Part shown: positions 18,090 to 27,055 of the stretch, one piece after another
How positions within the stretch are numbered: position 1 is the stretch's first letter
Layout: the number at the start of each line of letters is the position of its first letter
Assembly: GCF_947502995.1 (NCBI RefSeq)
Contig: NZ_CANNBW010000013.1
Location: 85,972-149,971, forward strand
Length of the DNA: 64,000 nucleotides
Source of the DNA: an uncultured Tenacibaculum sp.
GTDB taxonomy: Bacteria; Bacteroidota; Bacteroidia; Flavobacteriales; Flavobacteriaceae
Direction: 5' to 3'
Translations under genes and position numbers: made by a program
Notes under the pieces: generated by a model
The model's database searches: none
Told to the model about the DNA's origin: nothing
What the model saw: the letters and a program-made list of their open reading frames with translations, nothing else

Positions 18090-18470
18090 TTAATTTAATA
18101 AATTTTCTAATTCTGTCGGTAAAGTACCTAGGGTACTTTTTAAACTCAATAATAATGCCTTTTCAGTATTGTCTATAGTACCATCACCTTGAATTTGATT
18201 AACAAGGTATTTAGTTTCATCAGCATCGATTTCTCCATTTGATTCCTCATCATCAAGAACAAAGCTAGATATTGCTTTTACAAATAACCCTTCCCAAGAA
18301 CTATGATTTTCTTTACCAGAAACAGCATCGTTTAATTCAAATAAAAAATTAGCTTCTTCTTTATCTATTGTACCGTCAGCATAAATAACTGTTTCTATTT
18401 CTTTAACTTCTGAAGCATCGATGATACCATCTTCTAAGATCTCTTTTTTTAATTGGTCTAAAGTTTTCAT
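18090..18470 (-). CDS. Small acidic TerB-like protein with repeated DGxID motifs
   Basis: The 126-residue acidic protein sits between two vWA genes. It shows four DGxIDxxE-type motifs at residues 14-21, 32-39, 78-85 (NGEIDADE) and 96-103. They occur as two pairs, each with an 18-residue step, so the protein is probably an internal duplication of helix pairs. TerB-family helical proteins have this size and acidic metal-binding character, and the gene neighbourhood supports that assignment. Direct identity with the TerB family cannot be proven by eye. The motif also resembles degenerate EF-hand loops, so calcium binding is a reasonable inference. There is no signal peptide; the location is cytoplasmic. 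Confidence 0.65.
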   Translation of the reverse strand: MKTLDQLKKEILEDGIIDASEVKEIETVIYADGTIDKEEANFLFELNDAVSGKENHSSWEGLFVKAISSFVLDDEESNGEIDADETKYLVNQIQGDGTIDNTEKALLLSLKSTLGTLPTELENLLN

Positions 18471-18483
18471 ATTTAAGTTGTTT

Positions 18484-19119
18484 TTATAAAATAATGTCTA
18501 AATCAGCTGGTGGAGGAAAATCATTAAAGTTGGAAGTATCTTCTCCTTTTTCTTCAATCTTTGTAGATGCAATACCTATAGAAGCTGTAACCCAAGCAAA
18601 AAAATTAGAAATACTTTTGGCATCAGCTGTTTCTAAGCGGATTACATTTTTTGTAATTTGTTTTAAAAGTTCAGTATTTGCTCTACTTCCTGCAGCACAA
18701 GCTACTATTTGTCCTATATTTCTTTTTTTTATTTCTGTAATACCTTGTTGTATATCATCAGTGGGGACACCATCAGTCATTATAAATACTAATGGTTTCC
18801 AATCTCCTTTACTTAATGGAGTGGTTTTTTCTACTTCAGTGTCTATGTAGTAACTAACTAAATCTAATGCTTCCCCAAGTGCCGTAGTACCTTTAGCGGT
18901 AATCTCAGGAATTTGAAAAGAAATTACATCTGTTAGTGGCATTAATTGTTTTACTGAACTATCAAATGTAATAATACTTACGAAAGCTGTCTCAATAGCT
19001 TGAGGATCTTGTTTTAGAGAATCTATCATGAATTGAATCCCCTTTTTAACAGCTTCAATAGGTTCACCAGTCATAGATGCAGAAGTATCCAGTAGAAGAT
19101 ATACAGGTAAACGTCTCAT
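18484..19119 (-). CDS. vWA-domain protein (TerY-like, short)
   Basis: This 211-residue single-domain vWA protein has MIDAS DTSAS (11-15), TTALGEAL (the conserved Thr loop) and MTDGVPTDD. Its ATG directly abuts the stop codon of the preceding TerD-domain gene with no gap, so the two are probably translationally coupled. It is a paralogue of the vWA genes at 17450 and 16317 and shares the DLDIIL/DIIVI-type C-terminus with the former. It probably binds divalent metal and helps assemble the Ter complex; the exact partner is unknown. Confidence 0.85.
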   Translation of the reverse strand: MRRLPVYLLLDTSASMTGEPIEAVKKGIQFMIDSLKQDPQAIETAFVSIITFDSSVKQLMPLTDVISFQIPEITAKGTTALGEALDLVSYYIDTEVEKTTPLSKGDWKPLVFIMTDGVPTDDIQQGITEIKKRNIGQIVACAAGSRANTELLKQITKNVIRLETADAKSISNFFAWVTASIGIASTKIEEKGEDTSNFNDFPPPADLDIIL

Positions 19120-19797
19120 TTATTTACTGTAATTTTTTAAAATTCTTTGGATAGTTTGTAAAAACATAGTGTCATTTGAAGGTTCTCCAATAGCATCAAA
19201 CTTCCACTCTCCATTTCTTCTGTATAGTTTTCCCATGATTAAAGCTCCTTTACCAGCGTAAGTATTATCTGTAACGATATCGTAACTAGAGTGAACATTA
19301 TTTACTCTACTTGGAGTTCCTTCATACATTCTAATTTTAGCAAAAGGAATATGAGAGAAATCAAAATTTTGTCCTTGATTCAAATAAATATTTAAAAAGA
19401 AGAATATCTTTTCAACATTAGAATCAACGCGATCTAAATTAACACTTATAATTTCGTTATCTAGTCCATCATCACCACCTACATCTCCTTGTCTATCATC
19501 ACCACTATGTCTTAATGCACCGTCTTTAGAGTTTAATTTTCCTAAAGGGAAATTATTTTTTTGTAAAAAACCGTTATACTCTGGAGAATAAATCCAATCA
19601 ATAAGTTCCCCATTAGTATCTGTCATGATACAACTTAAATCTAAATCTACATCTTCGATTTTTTTTCTTGTACCAAAGAAACCTTTTTTTATGGTTTCAA
19701 TTGCTCCCCAGTTTACACCTACGCAAAAGTTAGTAAGTTTTTCACCAGAAGATTTTTTTAAATCAATTTTTTGTCCTTTAGTTAAGTTGATAGCCAT
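19120..19797 (-). CDS. TerD-domain protein
   Basis: The 225-residue protein carries a TerD beta-sandwich. The calcium-binding segment is GDDRQGDVGGDDGLDNE, near residues 98-114. Also present are DLDLSCIM, FAKIRMYEGTPSRV and the family-typical ending GKLYRRNGEWKFDAIGEP. TerD proteins bind Ca2+ with two acidic sites and are linked to tellurite, phage and envelope stress responses. The start overlaps the stop of the upstream TerD gene by one base (TAATG), so the two are translationally coupled. The region between the first and second beta strands is divergent and carries an insertion (about residues 60-90) compared with the canonical TerD at 20480. Confidence 0.88.
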   Translation of the reverse strand: MAINLTKGQKIDLKKSSGEKLTNFCVGVNWGAIETIKKGFFGTRKKIEDVDLDLSCIMTDTNGELIDWIYSPEYNGFLQKNNFPLGKLNSKDGALRHSGDDRQGDVGGDDGLDNEIISVNLDRVDSNVEKIFFFLNIYLNQGQNFDFSHIPFAKIRMYEGTPSRVNNVHSSYDIVTDNTYAGKGALIMGKLYRRNGEWKFDAIGEPSNDTMFLQTIQRILKNYSK

Positions 19798-20474
19798 TAT
19801 TTAATATATTTTTTTGTGATTATTGATACTGTTTCTTTAAGATCTTTAGCTTCGCTTGGTTCACCAATTGCATCAAATTCCCAAGCTCCGTTATTTAAGG
19901 TTAAACTCCCCATTATCATGGAAATAAACCCGCTGTATTCTGGGCTTGAAGCAACATTATATGTAGCAAAAACTTGTTTGACAACATCAGGAGTTCCTTC
20001 ATATAAGCGTATAGAAGCAAAAGGAACTCTAGAAAAATCTTGCTTTTTATAACTATTTAAGAAAAAAACTATTTTCTTTATAGAAGGTGAAATTTGGTTT
20101 AGATCTACAGATATAATTTCATTATCTAAACCATCATCTCCATCTAAATCTCCATCTCTATCATCTCCACTATGTTTTACAGAAAAATCCTTAGAGTTTA
20201 ATTGACCGTAATATACAATATCAACTAAATTTCCATTAGTGTCATAAAGAACACAACTAGCATCTAAATCAACAGATTCCGTAAATGTTTTTGTTACGGT
20301 TTCTTCTTTACCACCAAAACCTAAAAATCCTCCTTTTTTTTCACGCTGAATGTAAGTGCCTTTTATGGCACCCCAATTTGCTCCAACGCAAAACTTTGTT
20401 AGTTTAGATACATTACCACTGGATGATTTTTTAGTAAGGTCAATCTTTTGACCTTTTTTTAAATCAATAGCCAT
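19797..20474 (-). CDS. TerD-domain protein
   Basis: The protein has 225 residues with a TerD fold. The N-terminal strand is MAIDLKKGQKIDL, then VGANWGAIKGT and DLDASCVLYDTNGNLVD. The acidic calcium site is GDDRDGDLDGDDGLDNE, followed by FASIRLYEGTPDVV and the terminal WEFDAIGEPS. It is a close paralogue of the next gene, sharing the unusual VG[AV]NWGAI segment and a Lys/Gly-rich insertion at about residues 42-55. It starts 5 bases after the stop of the first TerD gene. The role is as for TerD proteins: Ca2+ binding and membrane-associated stress complexes. Confidence 0.9.
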   Translation of the reverse strand: MAIDLKKGQKIDLTKKSSSGNVSKLTKFCVGANWGAIKGTYIQREKKGGFLGFGGKEETVTKTFTESVDLDASCVLYDTNGNLVDIVYYGQLNSKDFSVKHSGDDRDGDLDGDDGLDNEIISVDLNQISPSIKKIVFFLNSYKKQDFSRVPFASIRLYEGTPDVVKQVFATYNVASSPEYSGFISMIMGSLTLNNGAWEFDAIGEPSEAKDLKETVSIITKKYIK

Positions 20475-20479
20475 ATGAA

Positions 20480-21034
20480 TTAATTGTATTTGTTTAAGAA
20501 ATCTTGAAGACCTCCTTTTAAACCATTACCAATAGCTTCAAACTTCCATTCATTATTTCTTTTATAAATTCTTCCAAACTCAATAGCAGTTTCTATAGAG
20601 AAGTCTTCATCAAGTTCAAATTTCATTATTTCAGTACCGTTAGTGTTGTCAACTATTCTGATAAATGAGTTTCTAACTTGACCGAAATTTTGTTTTCTAG
20701 ATTCGTATTCATCTATGGTAACAACTATACATACTTCAGTAGCTCTGCTATCTATTTTAGAAAGATCAATAAGGATTGATTCATCGTCTCCTTCTCCTTC
20801 TCCTGTTCTATTATCTCCAGTGTGAACAACAGCTTCATTAGGGCATTGTAAATTATTGTAAAAAATAAAATGTTGATCCGATAATATTTTTTTGTTTTCT
20901 CCAAGAATAAAAACAGATGCATCTAAATCAAAATCTACTCCCGTAGAAGTTTCGTTAGTATCCCATCCTAATCCAACAGTAAAATTTCCTGTTGATAAAG
21001 ATTCTCTTTGACCTTTCTGTAAATTAATTGCCAT
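20480..21034 (-). CDS. TerD/TerE-family calcium-binding stress protein
   Basis: This first gene of the operon encodes a canonical 184-residue TerD/TerE protein. It shows MAINLQKGQRESL, VGLGWDTNETSTGVDFDLDAS, the calcium loop GDNRTGEGEGDDESILIDL and FGQVRNSFIRIVDN. It ends with FGRIYKRNNEWKFEAIGNG. It is soluble and cytoplasmic. The family confers resistance to tellurite and other stresses, but the real signal is not known for this organism. A strong promoter is found about 170 bases upstream, giving a long untranslated leader. Confidence 0.93.
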   Translation of the reverse strand: MAINLQKGQRESLSTGNFTVGLGWDTNETSTGVDFDLDASVFILGENKKILSDQHFIFYNNLQCPNEAVVHTGDNRTGEGEGDDESILIDLSKIDSRATEVCIVVTIDEYESRKQNFGQVRNSFIRIVDNTNGTEIMKFELDEDFSIETAIEFGRIYKRNNEWKFEAIGNGLKGGLQDFLNKYN

Positions 21035-21209
21035 TATTTATTATTTGAGTTAATATTTTATAATGAAAACCTGAATTACTTATTTAAGCGTAACAAGTGT
21101 AATTATTTCTTAAGAATTTATTGACTTCATGAAGAATAGAGATTGCAATTTTCTTGTTTTATTAACCTATTCTTTTTCTATGTAACAAATTTTCTAAATT
21201 CAATTTAGC

Positions 21210-21240
21210 CAAATATATATATAGTTTTTTTAAAAAACAA
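21210..21240 (-). promoter_or_regulatory. Ter operon promoter
   Basis: On the minus strand TTG (21240-21238), a 20-base spacer and TATATTTG (21217-21210) match the Bacteroidota consensus. The predicted start near 21203 leaves a leader of about 170 bases before the first TerD gene. Confidence 0.65.
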
Positions 21241-21757
21241 TTTAATCATTTTTAAAGATGTTAAATGTATATTTTACTTAATGAGACATAAGTGTTATAG
21301 TTTTTTATTTCAATGTGAATTTATGATTGGATATAACTTTTAATAATAATTTTTAGTCAATTTTGTATTAGTGTTGTTTATAATAGGTTTAAAAACAAGG
21401 ATTTAATTTTTTTAATTTTGAATGCTTAACCCCTAATTCTAAATAATTTATGAAAGTGTCTTTCAAAACTACTCTAATATTTAATTGAGATTTTAAAAAT
21501 TTTTTATAACTCTAATTCTTGGTTTTTTCTTTAATCTTCAGATAGTAGTACAGTTGTTTTACTATTGAATTTTATTCGTGTTGTCTGTTTAAGCCTATAA
21601 GCTTTTAATAGATGAAAACACGATCTTATTCATTCTAGAAGATGTTCTATTTCATTACGTTATACTATGTTAAGAGTTTCGTTTTTTCTTTAAGAAATAC
21701 AATATCCAAGTCTGTTTTATGTTATAGTCCTCAAAATTAATTTCCTAAATAAACCAA
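21241..21757. other. Long AT-rich intergenic stretch without a recognised gene
   Basis: Beyond the Ter promoter this part of the 723-base divergent gap shows no convincing ORF, tRNA or strong hairpin. No TAnnTTTG element was found for the plus-strand gene at 21758. The length would fit a long leader or regulatory region for either gene. Confidence 0.4.
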
Positions 21758-24700
21758 ATGATGAAAAATTATCAAACTATCAAAAAACTATGTCTAAAAA
21801 GCTTGGTTTTATCCATGTTTTTTATTGTCCAATTATCACATGCCAGAGATATCTACGTTTCTAAGAAAGGAAACGATGCTAATAATGGAAGTTCTAATTC
21901 TCCATTTCTAACTATTCAAAAAGCTTCTTCAGTTGCTCAACCTGGAGATGTTATTATTATTGGAGGAGGTACTTATGAAGAAACCATTAGACCAGCAAGA
22001 TCAGGAAAAGCAGGTGCTCCAATAATCTATTCAGCAAAACAAGGTGAGAAAGTTATTGTATCTGCAATGCAAGCTTTACAAGGTTGGCAAAAAGACAATG
22101 GAGTGATTTATAAAATTAAAGTCGATTGGGATCTTGGTCAAGAGAATTTTGTAATGAATGGTAATACTGCTATGGATTTAGCACGTTGGCCAAACAATAC
22201 AGACGGAAAGCCTTTTACCTTAAATTCTTTGAGGAATGATGGCGGAAGTAATAAAAATGTGTCCAATGGTGCGTTTTTAACCTCTTCTAAAATTCCAAAT
22301 ATTAACTGGAAAGGTGGAGCTATTTTCTTTTATGGTGATCGTCCTGGTTCTGGATGGATTGCTTGGAAAGCTTTTATCACTTCAAGTTCTTCTGGAAGAG
22401 TAAATTTCAATTTAGATAAAAATCCAACATGGATTAGAACTTTCCATGATCCGGCTAGTAAGGGTGATTTTTATTTAGAAGGAGTAAAAGGTGCTTTAGA
22501 TTATCAAAATGAATGGTGGTTTAATAGTAGAACAAAAGAGTTATTTGTGCAAATGCCTAATGGTAGTGCTCCAATTAATGGTAAAGTGCAAATGAGAAAA
22601 CGTAAAGTAACTATCGATTTAAATCAGAGAAGTTATATTGAGATTAAAAACTTGGCTGTTTTCGGTGGAGCTATTCTAATGAAATCGAATTCTAATAATA
22701 ATAAGTTATATGGAGTTTCTTCTTTCTATGGAAATCATACACAAGGAGTTTTTAAAGGTTTCAATGCTGGAAAACCTAGTGTAGAAGTAAATGGGAAAAA
22801 TAATGTGGTAGAAAAATGTGAAATTGCTTTTAGTGCTGCTACTGGTGTTCGCTTAGGAGGAAACTCTAATAAATTAGTGAACAATTATATTCATGATTTT
22901 AATTATTTAGGTTCATACGATGCTCCGTTGGTTGCAAGAGGTGGAACTGATAATAAAATTTTACGAAACACAATTTTTAATGCAGGTAGAGACGGAATTA
23001 ATTTTAATGGAAATCGTTGTGAAATTGGTTACAACGATGTGTCAAGAAGTAATTTAATTAACGACGATTGTGCGCTTTTTTATACAGTTGGAGGTCCGCA
23101 AAATACAGAAATTCACCACAACTGGTTTCACGATGCAGAGAGTAGAGGAAAGTTAAAAAAGGCAGCAGGAATTTATTTAGATAACGATGCTGAAGCTTTT
23201 TCTGTACATCATAATGTAGTTTGGAATGTTGAATGGACGAATGTTCAAATCAATTGGGATGGTAAAGATCTTGATATTTTCAATAATACATTGGTAAAAG
23301 CTAAAGGTGGAACCATGGGAGCTTGGCATAAAGCTGGTACTAAATTCACGAATGTTAAAGTATGGAATAATATTACAGATAGAAAAGTAACAGATCAAGC
23401 AGGGAATCAAGAAACAGAAGTAACTTGGGAACCTCAATCTGACAAACAAAATAATTTAATTGATAAGAATTCTTTTGTTAACCATGCGGGTAATAATTTC
23501 AAACTTAAAGCCAATTCCAAAGCGGTTGATTATGGTAGAGTAATTAACGGAATAACATATGGATATAAAGGAAAAGCTCCTGATGTGGGTGCTTATGAAC
23601 TTGGTGATAATTGGGTGCCTGGAATTAATTGGAATCCTGAATTTGGACCAACAGGTTTAGGTTGTTATGGTTTACCAGGAGAATCTTGTAATAATCCAGA
23701 TACTGGTGGAGATACTTCTAGACCAGATGCCAACTTAGAAGATGGTATTTACTATATCGAAAATCCGTACGATAGTAAGAAATTAAATAGTCCTAACGGA
23801 AGAACAATTGATTTATCAAATACAGCAGCAAATAGTGCAAAATGGGAAATTGTAAAATCAGGAAGCTATTATACAATTAAGAACTTAAGAAATAATGAGT
23901 ATTTCGAAGTGCCATATGCTGCTTGTGAGAAAAATGATACAACTCAAAATCCGAATCTTAATTTCGGAACTTGGACAGAAGCTACTGCAAATCATCAAAA
24001 ATGGAGTATTACCAAAGTAGGCGAGGATTACTTCCTTGAGCCTTTACACTGTACTAAAGTTGTAGATAGAAACAATGGAAATACAATGCATTTGTGGACT
24101 TTCCAAAAAGGAAATAAAAATCAGAATTGGAAAATCGTAAGTGCAGAAGAAAAGTGTAATTTAAATTCTGAGTTAGTTAATTTAAAAATTTCTAATACTA
24201 CTGAAACTTCTTTAACATTAGCTTTTGATGAAATTAAAAATGTTAGTACGTATGAATTACGTGCTTGGGTAAAAGGACAGTTTACTGGAAATATTAATAC
24301 TCCGGCTGCTTTAGTGTATAAAGACGGTAATTCTTCGCCATTAACTATAAGCGGACTTCAAGCTGGTACACCATATACATTAGTTTTACGTGCAATTTGT
24401 GCTTCTGGAGGAACTACAAAATTAGTTCAAATTGATACAACTACATTAAGAGGAAAAGAAGCATGTAACAATCAAGTTATTATTGAGAATTTTAAAGTGA
24501 AAAGCAGTACAAATTCATCTATTACTGTAACATTTACAGATTTATTGAATGTAAAAACTTATGAATTAAGAGCTTGGCTAAAAGGACAATTTACTGGAAA
24601 TATCAACAGCCCAAGAGCTATATCGTATGAAGGATCTTCTATTCCTGAAATGACTATCGATGGATTACAGCAAGGTGCAGAGTATACTTTAGTCTTACGT

Positions 24701-25033
24701 GCTATTTGTAATGCGGGAGTAACAACACAGTTGATAACATTAAACGGGTTCACGAAGTCTAGTTTTGCAAAAATAAAAGAGAGTAAAGGAAACGAGGTTT
24801 TGGTGTATCCTAACCCTTTAAGGTTTGAAAAGATTACCGTTTCATTTAATAATACAGATAGAGAAGATTCAAGAGTTTTGATTTTTGATACTACAGGAAA
24901 AATGATTTTTAATAAAACAACTAAGAATAATTCCTTGAATTTAAATAGAAGTGATTTTGGAAGTACAGGGATTTATTTTATTAAAGTAGAACAACACAAT
25001 AAAACGATAACAAAGAAAGTTATCATTCAGTAA
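21758..25033 (+). CDS. Secreted right-handed beta-helix protein with RICIN-like, FN3 and T9SS domains
   Basis: The 1091-residue protein has a signal peptide ending near SHARD. The start IYVSKKGNDANNGSSNSPF and GDVIIIGGGTYEE is the DUF1565-type opening of parallel beta-helix polysaccharide-active proteins. Helix coils rich in N-x-I/V (such as NTIFNAGRDGINFNG) run to about residue 620. A RICIN-like carbohydrate-binding region follows (about 660-800, WEIVKSGSYYTIKNL, QNWKIV). Two similar FN3-like domains come next (about 805-905 and 908-1005; both contain YELRAW and GQFTGNIN). A T9SS sorting domain ends the protein (VLVYPNPLRFEKITV). A polysaccharide lyase or glycoside hydrolase acting outside the cell is plausible, but catalytic residues could not be assigned. 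The gene stands alone with its own terminator. Confidence 0.85.
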   Translation: MMKNYQTIKKLCLKSLVLSMFFIVQLSHARDIYVSKKGNDANNGSSNSPFLTIQKASSVAQPGDVIIIGGGTYEETIRPARSGKAGAPIIYSAKQGEKVIVSAMQALQGWQKDNGVIYKIKVDWDLGQENFVMNGNTAMDLARWPNNTDGKPFTLNSLRNDGGSNKNVSNGAFLTSSKIPNINWKGGAIFFYGDRPGSGWIAWKAFITSSSSGRVNFNLDKNPTWIRTFHDPASKGDFYLEGVKGALDYQNEWWFNSRTKELFVQMPNGSAPINGKVQMRKRKVTIDLNQRSYIEIKNLAVFGGAILMKSNSNNNKLYGVSSFYGNHTQGVFKGFNAGKPSVEVNGKNNVVEKCEIAFSAATGVRLGGNSNKLVNNYIHDFNYLGSYDAPLVARGGTDNKILRNTIFNAGRDGINFNGNRCEIGYNDVSRSNLINDDCALFYTVGGPQNTEIHHNWFHDAESRGKLKKAAGIYLDNDAEAFSVHHNVVWNVEWTNVQINWDGKDLDIFNNTLVKAKGGTMGAWHKAGTKFTNVKVWNNITDRKVTDQAGNQETEVTWEPQSDKQNNLIDKNSFVNHAGNNFKLKANSKAVDYGRVINGITYGYKGKAPDVGAYELGDNWVPGINWNPEFGPTGLGCYGLPGESCNNPDTGGDTSRPDANLEDGIYYIENPYDSKKLNSPNGRTIDLSNTAANSAKWEIVKSGSYYTIKNLRNNEYFEVPYAACEKNDTTQNPNLNFGTWTEATANHQKWSITKVGEDYFLEPLHCTKVVDRNNGNTMHLWTFQKGNKNQNWKIVSAEEKCNLNSELVNLKISNTTETSLTLAFDEIKNVSTYELRAWVKGQFTGNINTPAALVYKDGNSSPLTISGLQAGTPYTLVLRAICASGGTTKLVQIDTTTLRGKEACNNQVIIENFKVKSSTNSSITVTFTDLLNVKTYELRAWLKGQFTGNINSPRAISYEGSSIPEMTIDGLQQGAEYTLVLRAICNAGVTTQLITLNGFTKSSFAKIKESKGNEVLVYPNPLRFEKITVSFNNTDREDSRVLIFDTTGKMIFNKTTKNNSLNLNRSDFGSTGIYFIKVEQHNKTITKKVIIQ

Positions 25034-25071
25034 AAAATCTTAAAAACGGATATTGTAAAATATCGAAACAA

Positions 25072-25101
25072 AAAAAGCTGTCTGAATTCAGACAGCTTTT
25101 T
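25072..25101. terminator. Bidirectional terminator between beta-helix gene and tsf
   Basis: A perfect 30-base palindrome centred at 25086/25087 has GCTGTCTGAA arms, flanked by A5 and T5. It ends both the beta-helix transcript and the rpsB-tsf transcript. Confidence 0.9.
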
Positions 25102-25124
25102 AAATATTATAATTGAAATAAGAA

Positions 25125-26093
25125 TTATCCTAAAGTAACTCTTACGAAGTTTTTAACTTCTACTTCACCATAAGAAGAAACATATTCAGCAACAGTTTTC
25201 TTCTCATCCTTGATGAATTTTTGATCTAATAAACACTGCTCTTGATCTAAAGTTGTGTTATCAGAAATAAATCTTTCCATTTTACCTGGTAAGATTTTGT
25301 CCCAGATTTTCTCTGGTTTACCTTCAGCTTTTAACTGCTCTTTAGCGGCTTCTTCAGCGTTAGCTAAAGCTTCGTCTGTTAATTGTAATCTAGAAACGAA
25401 TTGAGGAACGTTCTTTAAAGTTTTACCTAAACGTACTAGTTCTTCGTTGTCTTTTACGATAGCAGCGATTCTAGCTTCAGTTTCAGCAGCAACGTACTCA
25501 GGAGAGAAATCTTTATAAGATAAAGTTGTAGCTCCCATAGATGCAGCTTGCATAGCTAAATCTTTAGTTAAATCAGCAGCTTTGTCAACAGTTTGAGTTA
25601 AACCAACTAAAGCAGAAATCTTTCCAACGTGAGTATAAGAACCTACATAAGGAGCTTCAACTCTTTCGAAAGAAGGGATCTCGATTTTCTCACCGATTAC
25701 ACCAGTTTGCTCGATTAATTTTTCAGCAACAGTAACTCCACTTTCGAATTCAGCAGCTAAGAAATCTTCTTTGTTAGAATAGTTGATAGCGATATCAACG
25801 AATTGCTGAGCTAATTCTTTATATGTGTCATTTTTAGCAACAAAATCAGTTTCACAAGCTAATACGATAGCAACACCGTAAGTATTGTCGTCACTGATTT
25901 TAGCGATAGCTACACCTTCAGAAGAATCACGATCTGCTCTTTTAGCAGCGATCTTTTGACCTTTTTTACGTAAGATTTCAATAGCTTTATCAAAGTTACC
26001 CTCTGCTTCAACTAAAGCGTTCTTACAGTCCATCATTCCTGCACCTGTAGTCTCTCTTAATTTTTTTACGTCTGCAGCGCTAATTTTTGACAT
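25125..26093 (-). CDS. tsf: Elongation factor Ts
   Basis: The 322-residue protein opens with the UBA-like N-terminal domain (AADVKKLRETTGAGMMDCKN, then ALVEAEGNFDKAIEILRKKG). The central EF-Tu-contacting core has ACETDFVAKND near residues 78-88. The C-terminal domain has GKMERFISDNTTLDQEQCLL. EF-Ts exchanges GDP for GTP on EF-Tu in translation. The length is slightly above the E. coli protein and typical of Bacteroidota. It lies 82 bases after rpsB in the usual rpsB-tsf order. Confidence 0.98.
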   Translation of the reverse strand: MSKISAADVKKLRETTGAGMMDCKNALVEAEGNFDKAIEILRKKGQKIAAKRADRDSSEGVAIAKISDDNTYGVAIVLACETDFVAKNDTYKELAQQFVDIAINYSNKEDFLAAEFESGVTVAEKLIEQTGVIGEKIEIPSFERVEAPYVGSYTHVGKISALVGLTQTVDKAADLTKDLAMQAASMGATTLSYKDFSPEYVAAETEARIAAIVKDNEELVRLGKTLKNVPQFVSRLQLTDEALANAEEAAKEQLKAEGKPEKIWDKILPGKMERFISDNTTLDQEQCLLDQKFIKDEKKTVAEYVSSYGEVEVKNFVRVTLG

Positions 26094-26143
26094 TTTGTTT
26101 GTTTTTTAAGGTTGTATTTAATTGTACAATGATAAAATAAATT

Positions 26144-26169
26144 AAAGGTTTCAATGTAATGAAACCTTT
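26144..26169 (-). terminator. Stem-loop between rpsB and tsf
   Basis: AAAGGTTTC (26144-26152) pairs perfectly with GAAACCTTT (26161-26169) around an 8-base loop. The T-tract after it on the minus strand is weak, so it is more likely a partial terminator or mRNA-processing element that tunes tsf relative to rpsB. Confidence 0.45.
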
Positions 26170-26175
26170 AAATAT

Positions 26176-26937
26176 TTATTTTGCCTCTTCAGTTTTTACT
26201 TCTTCAGCTTTTTTACTTTCAGTCTCTTTTTCTGTTTTAGCTTTTTCTTTGTCAGCTTTTCTATCAGCTAAACCTTCAGAAATAGCTTCAGTAACATAAG
26301 ATAAAACTTTATCAATAGACTTAGAAGCATCATCATTTGCTGGGATTACGAAATCGATCGGTCTTGGATCAGAATTTGTATCAACCATTGCAAAGATTGG
26401 AATGTTTAATTTTTGAGCTTCAGCAATTGCAATGTGCTCTTTCTTTACGTCAATTACAAATAAAGCACCTGGTAAACGTGTCATATCAGCAATAGAACCT
26501 AAATTCTTTTCTAATTTTTCACGTTGACGGTTAATTTGTAATTTCTCTCTTTTAGATAAAGCGTCGAAAGAACCATCTTGCTTCATTCTATCAATAGCAG
26601 CCATTTTCTTTACAGCTTTACGGATAGTAACGAAGTTAGTTAACATACCACCTGGCCATCTTTCAGTGATGTAAGGCATGTTCACAGATTTAGACTTTTC
26701 AGCTACGATATCTTTGGCTTGTTTCTTAGTCGCTACGAATAAAATCTTACGACCAGAGTTAGCGATCTTTTTTAAAGCTTCTTTAGCTTCGTCGATCTTA
26801 GCTGAAGTTTTATATAAATCAATAATGTGAACACCATTACGCTCAGTGTAAATATAAGGTGCCATGTTTGGATTCCACTTTCTAGTTAAGTGACCGAAGT
26901 GTACTCCATTTTCTAATAATTCTTGAATGTTTGCCAT
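26176..26937 (-). CDS. rpsB: Small ribosomal subunit protein uS2
   Basis: The 253-residue protein shows the uS2 signatures LLENGVHFGHLTRKWNPNM at the N-terminus, TKKQAKDIVAEKS and ERWPGGMLTNFVTIRKAV in the middle, and ALFVIDVKKEHIAIAEA followed by VDTNSDPRPIDFVIPANDDA. The last 35 residues are a Lys/Glu-rich extension. It assembles into the 30S subunit, late and on the solvent side. It is transcribed with tsf downstream. A 118-base gap separates it from rpsI upstream, with an A/T-rich hairpin at 27009-27044. Confidence 0.98.
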   Translation of the reverse strand: MANIQELLENGVHFGHLTRKWNPNMAPYIYTERNGVHIIDLYKTSAKIDEAKEALKKIANSGRKILFVATKKQAKDIVAEKSKSVNMPYITERWPGGMLTNFVTIRKAVKKMAAIDRMKQDGSFDALSKREKLQINRQREKLEKNLGSIADMTRLPGALFVIDVKKEHIAIAEAQKLNIPIFAMVDTNSDPRPIDFVIPANDDASKSIDKVLSYVTEAISEGLADRKADKEKAKTEKETESKKAEEVKTEEAK

Positions 26938-27055
26938 TTTAATAAATGTGTTTACGTTCTGTTTTCACAATAGTACAGTAGTTTTACGTCTGAACTATTT
27001 AGATACTAAACTGTTGATAAAAAAATATTTTTTGAAAAACAGTTCCAATAAACGA

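Noticed and set aside
12170..21034. Calling the cluster a tellurite-resistance locus
   Set aside because: Genes match the Ter families, but nothing in the sequence shows tellurite as the signal, and TerC is not seen.
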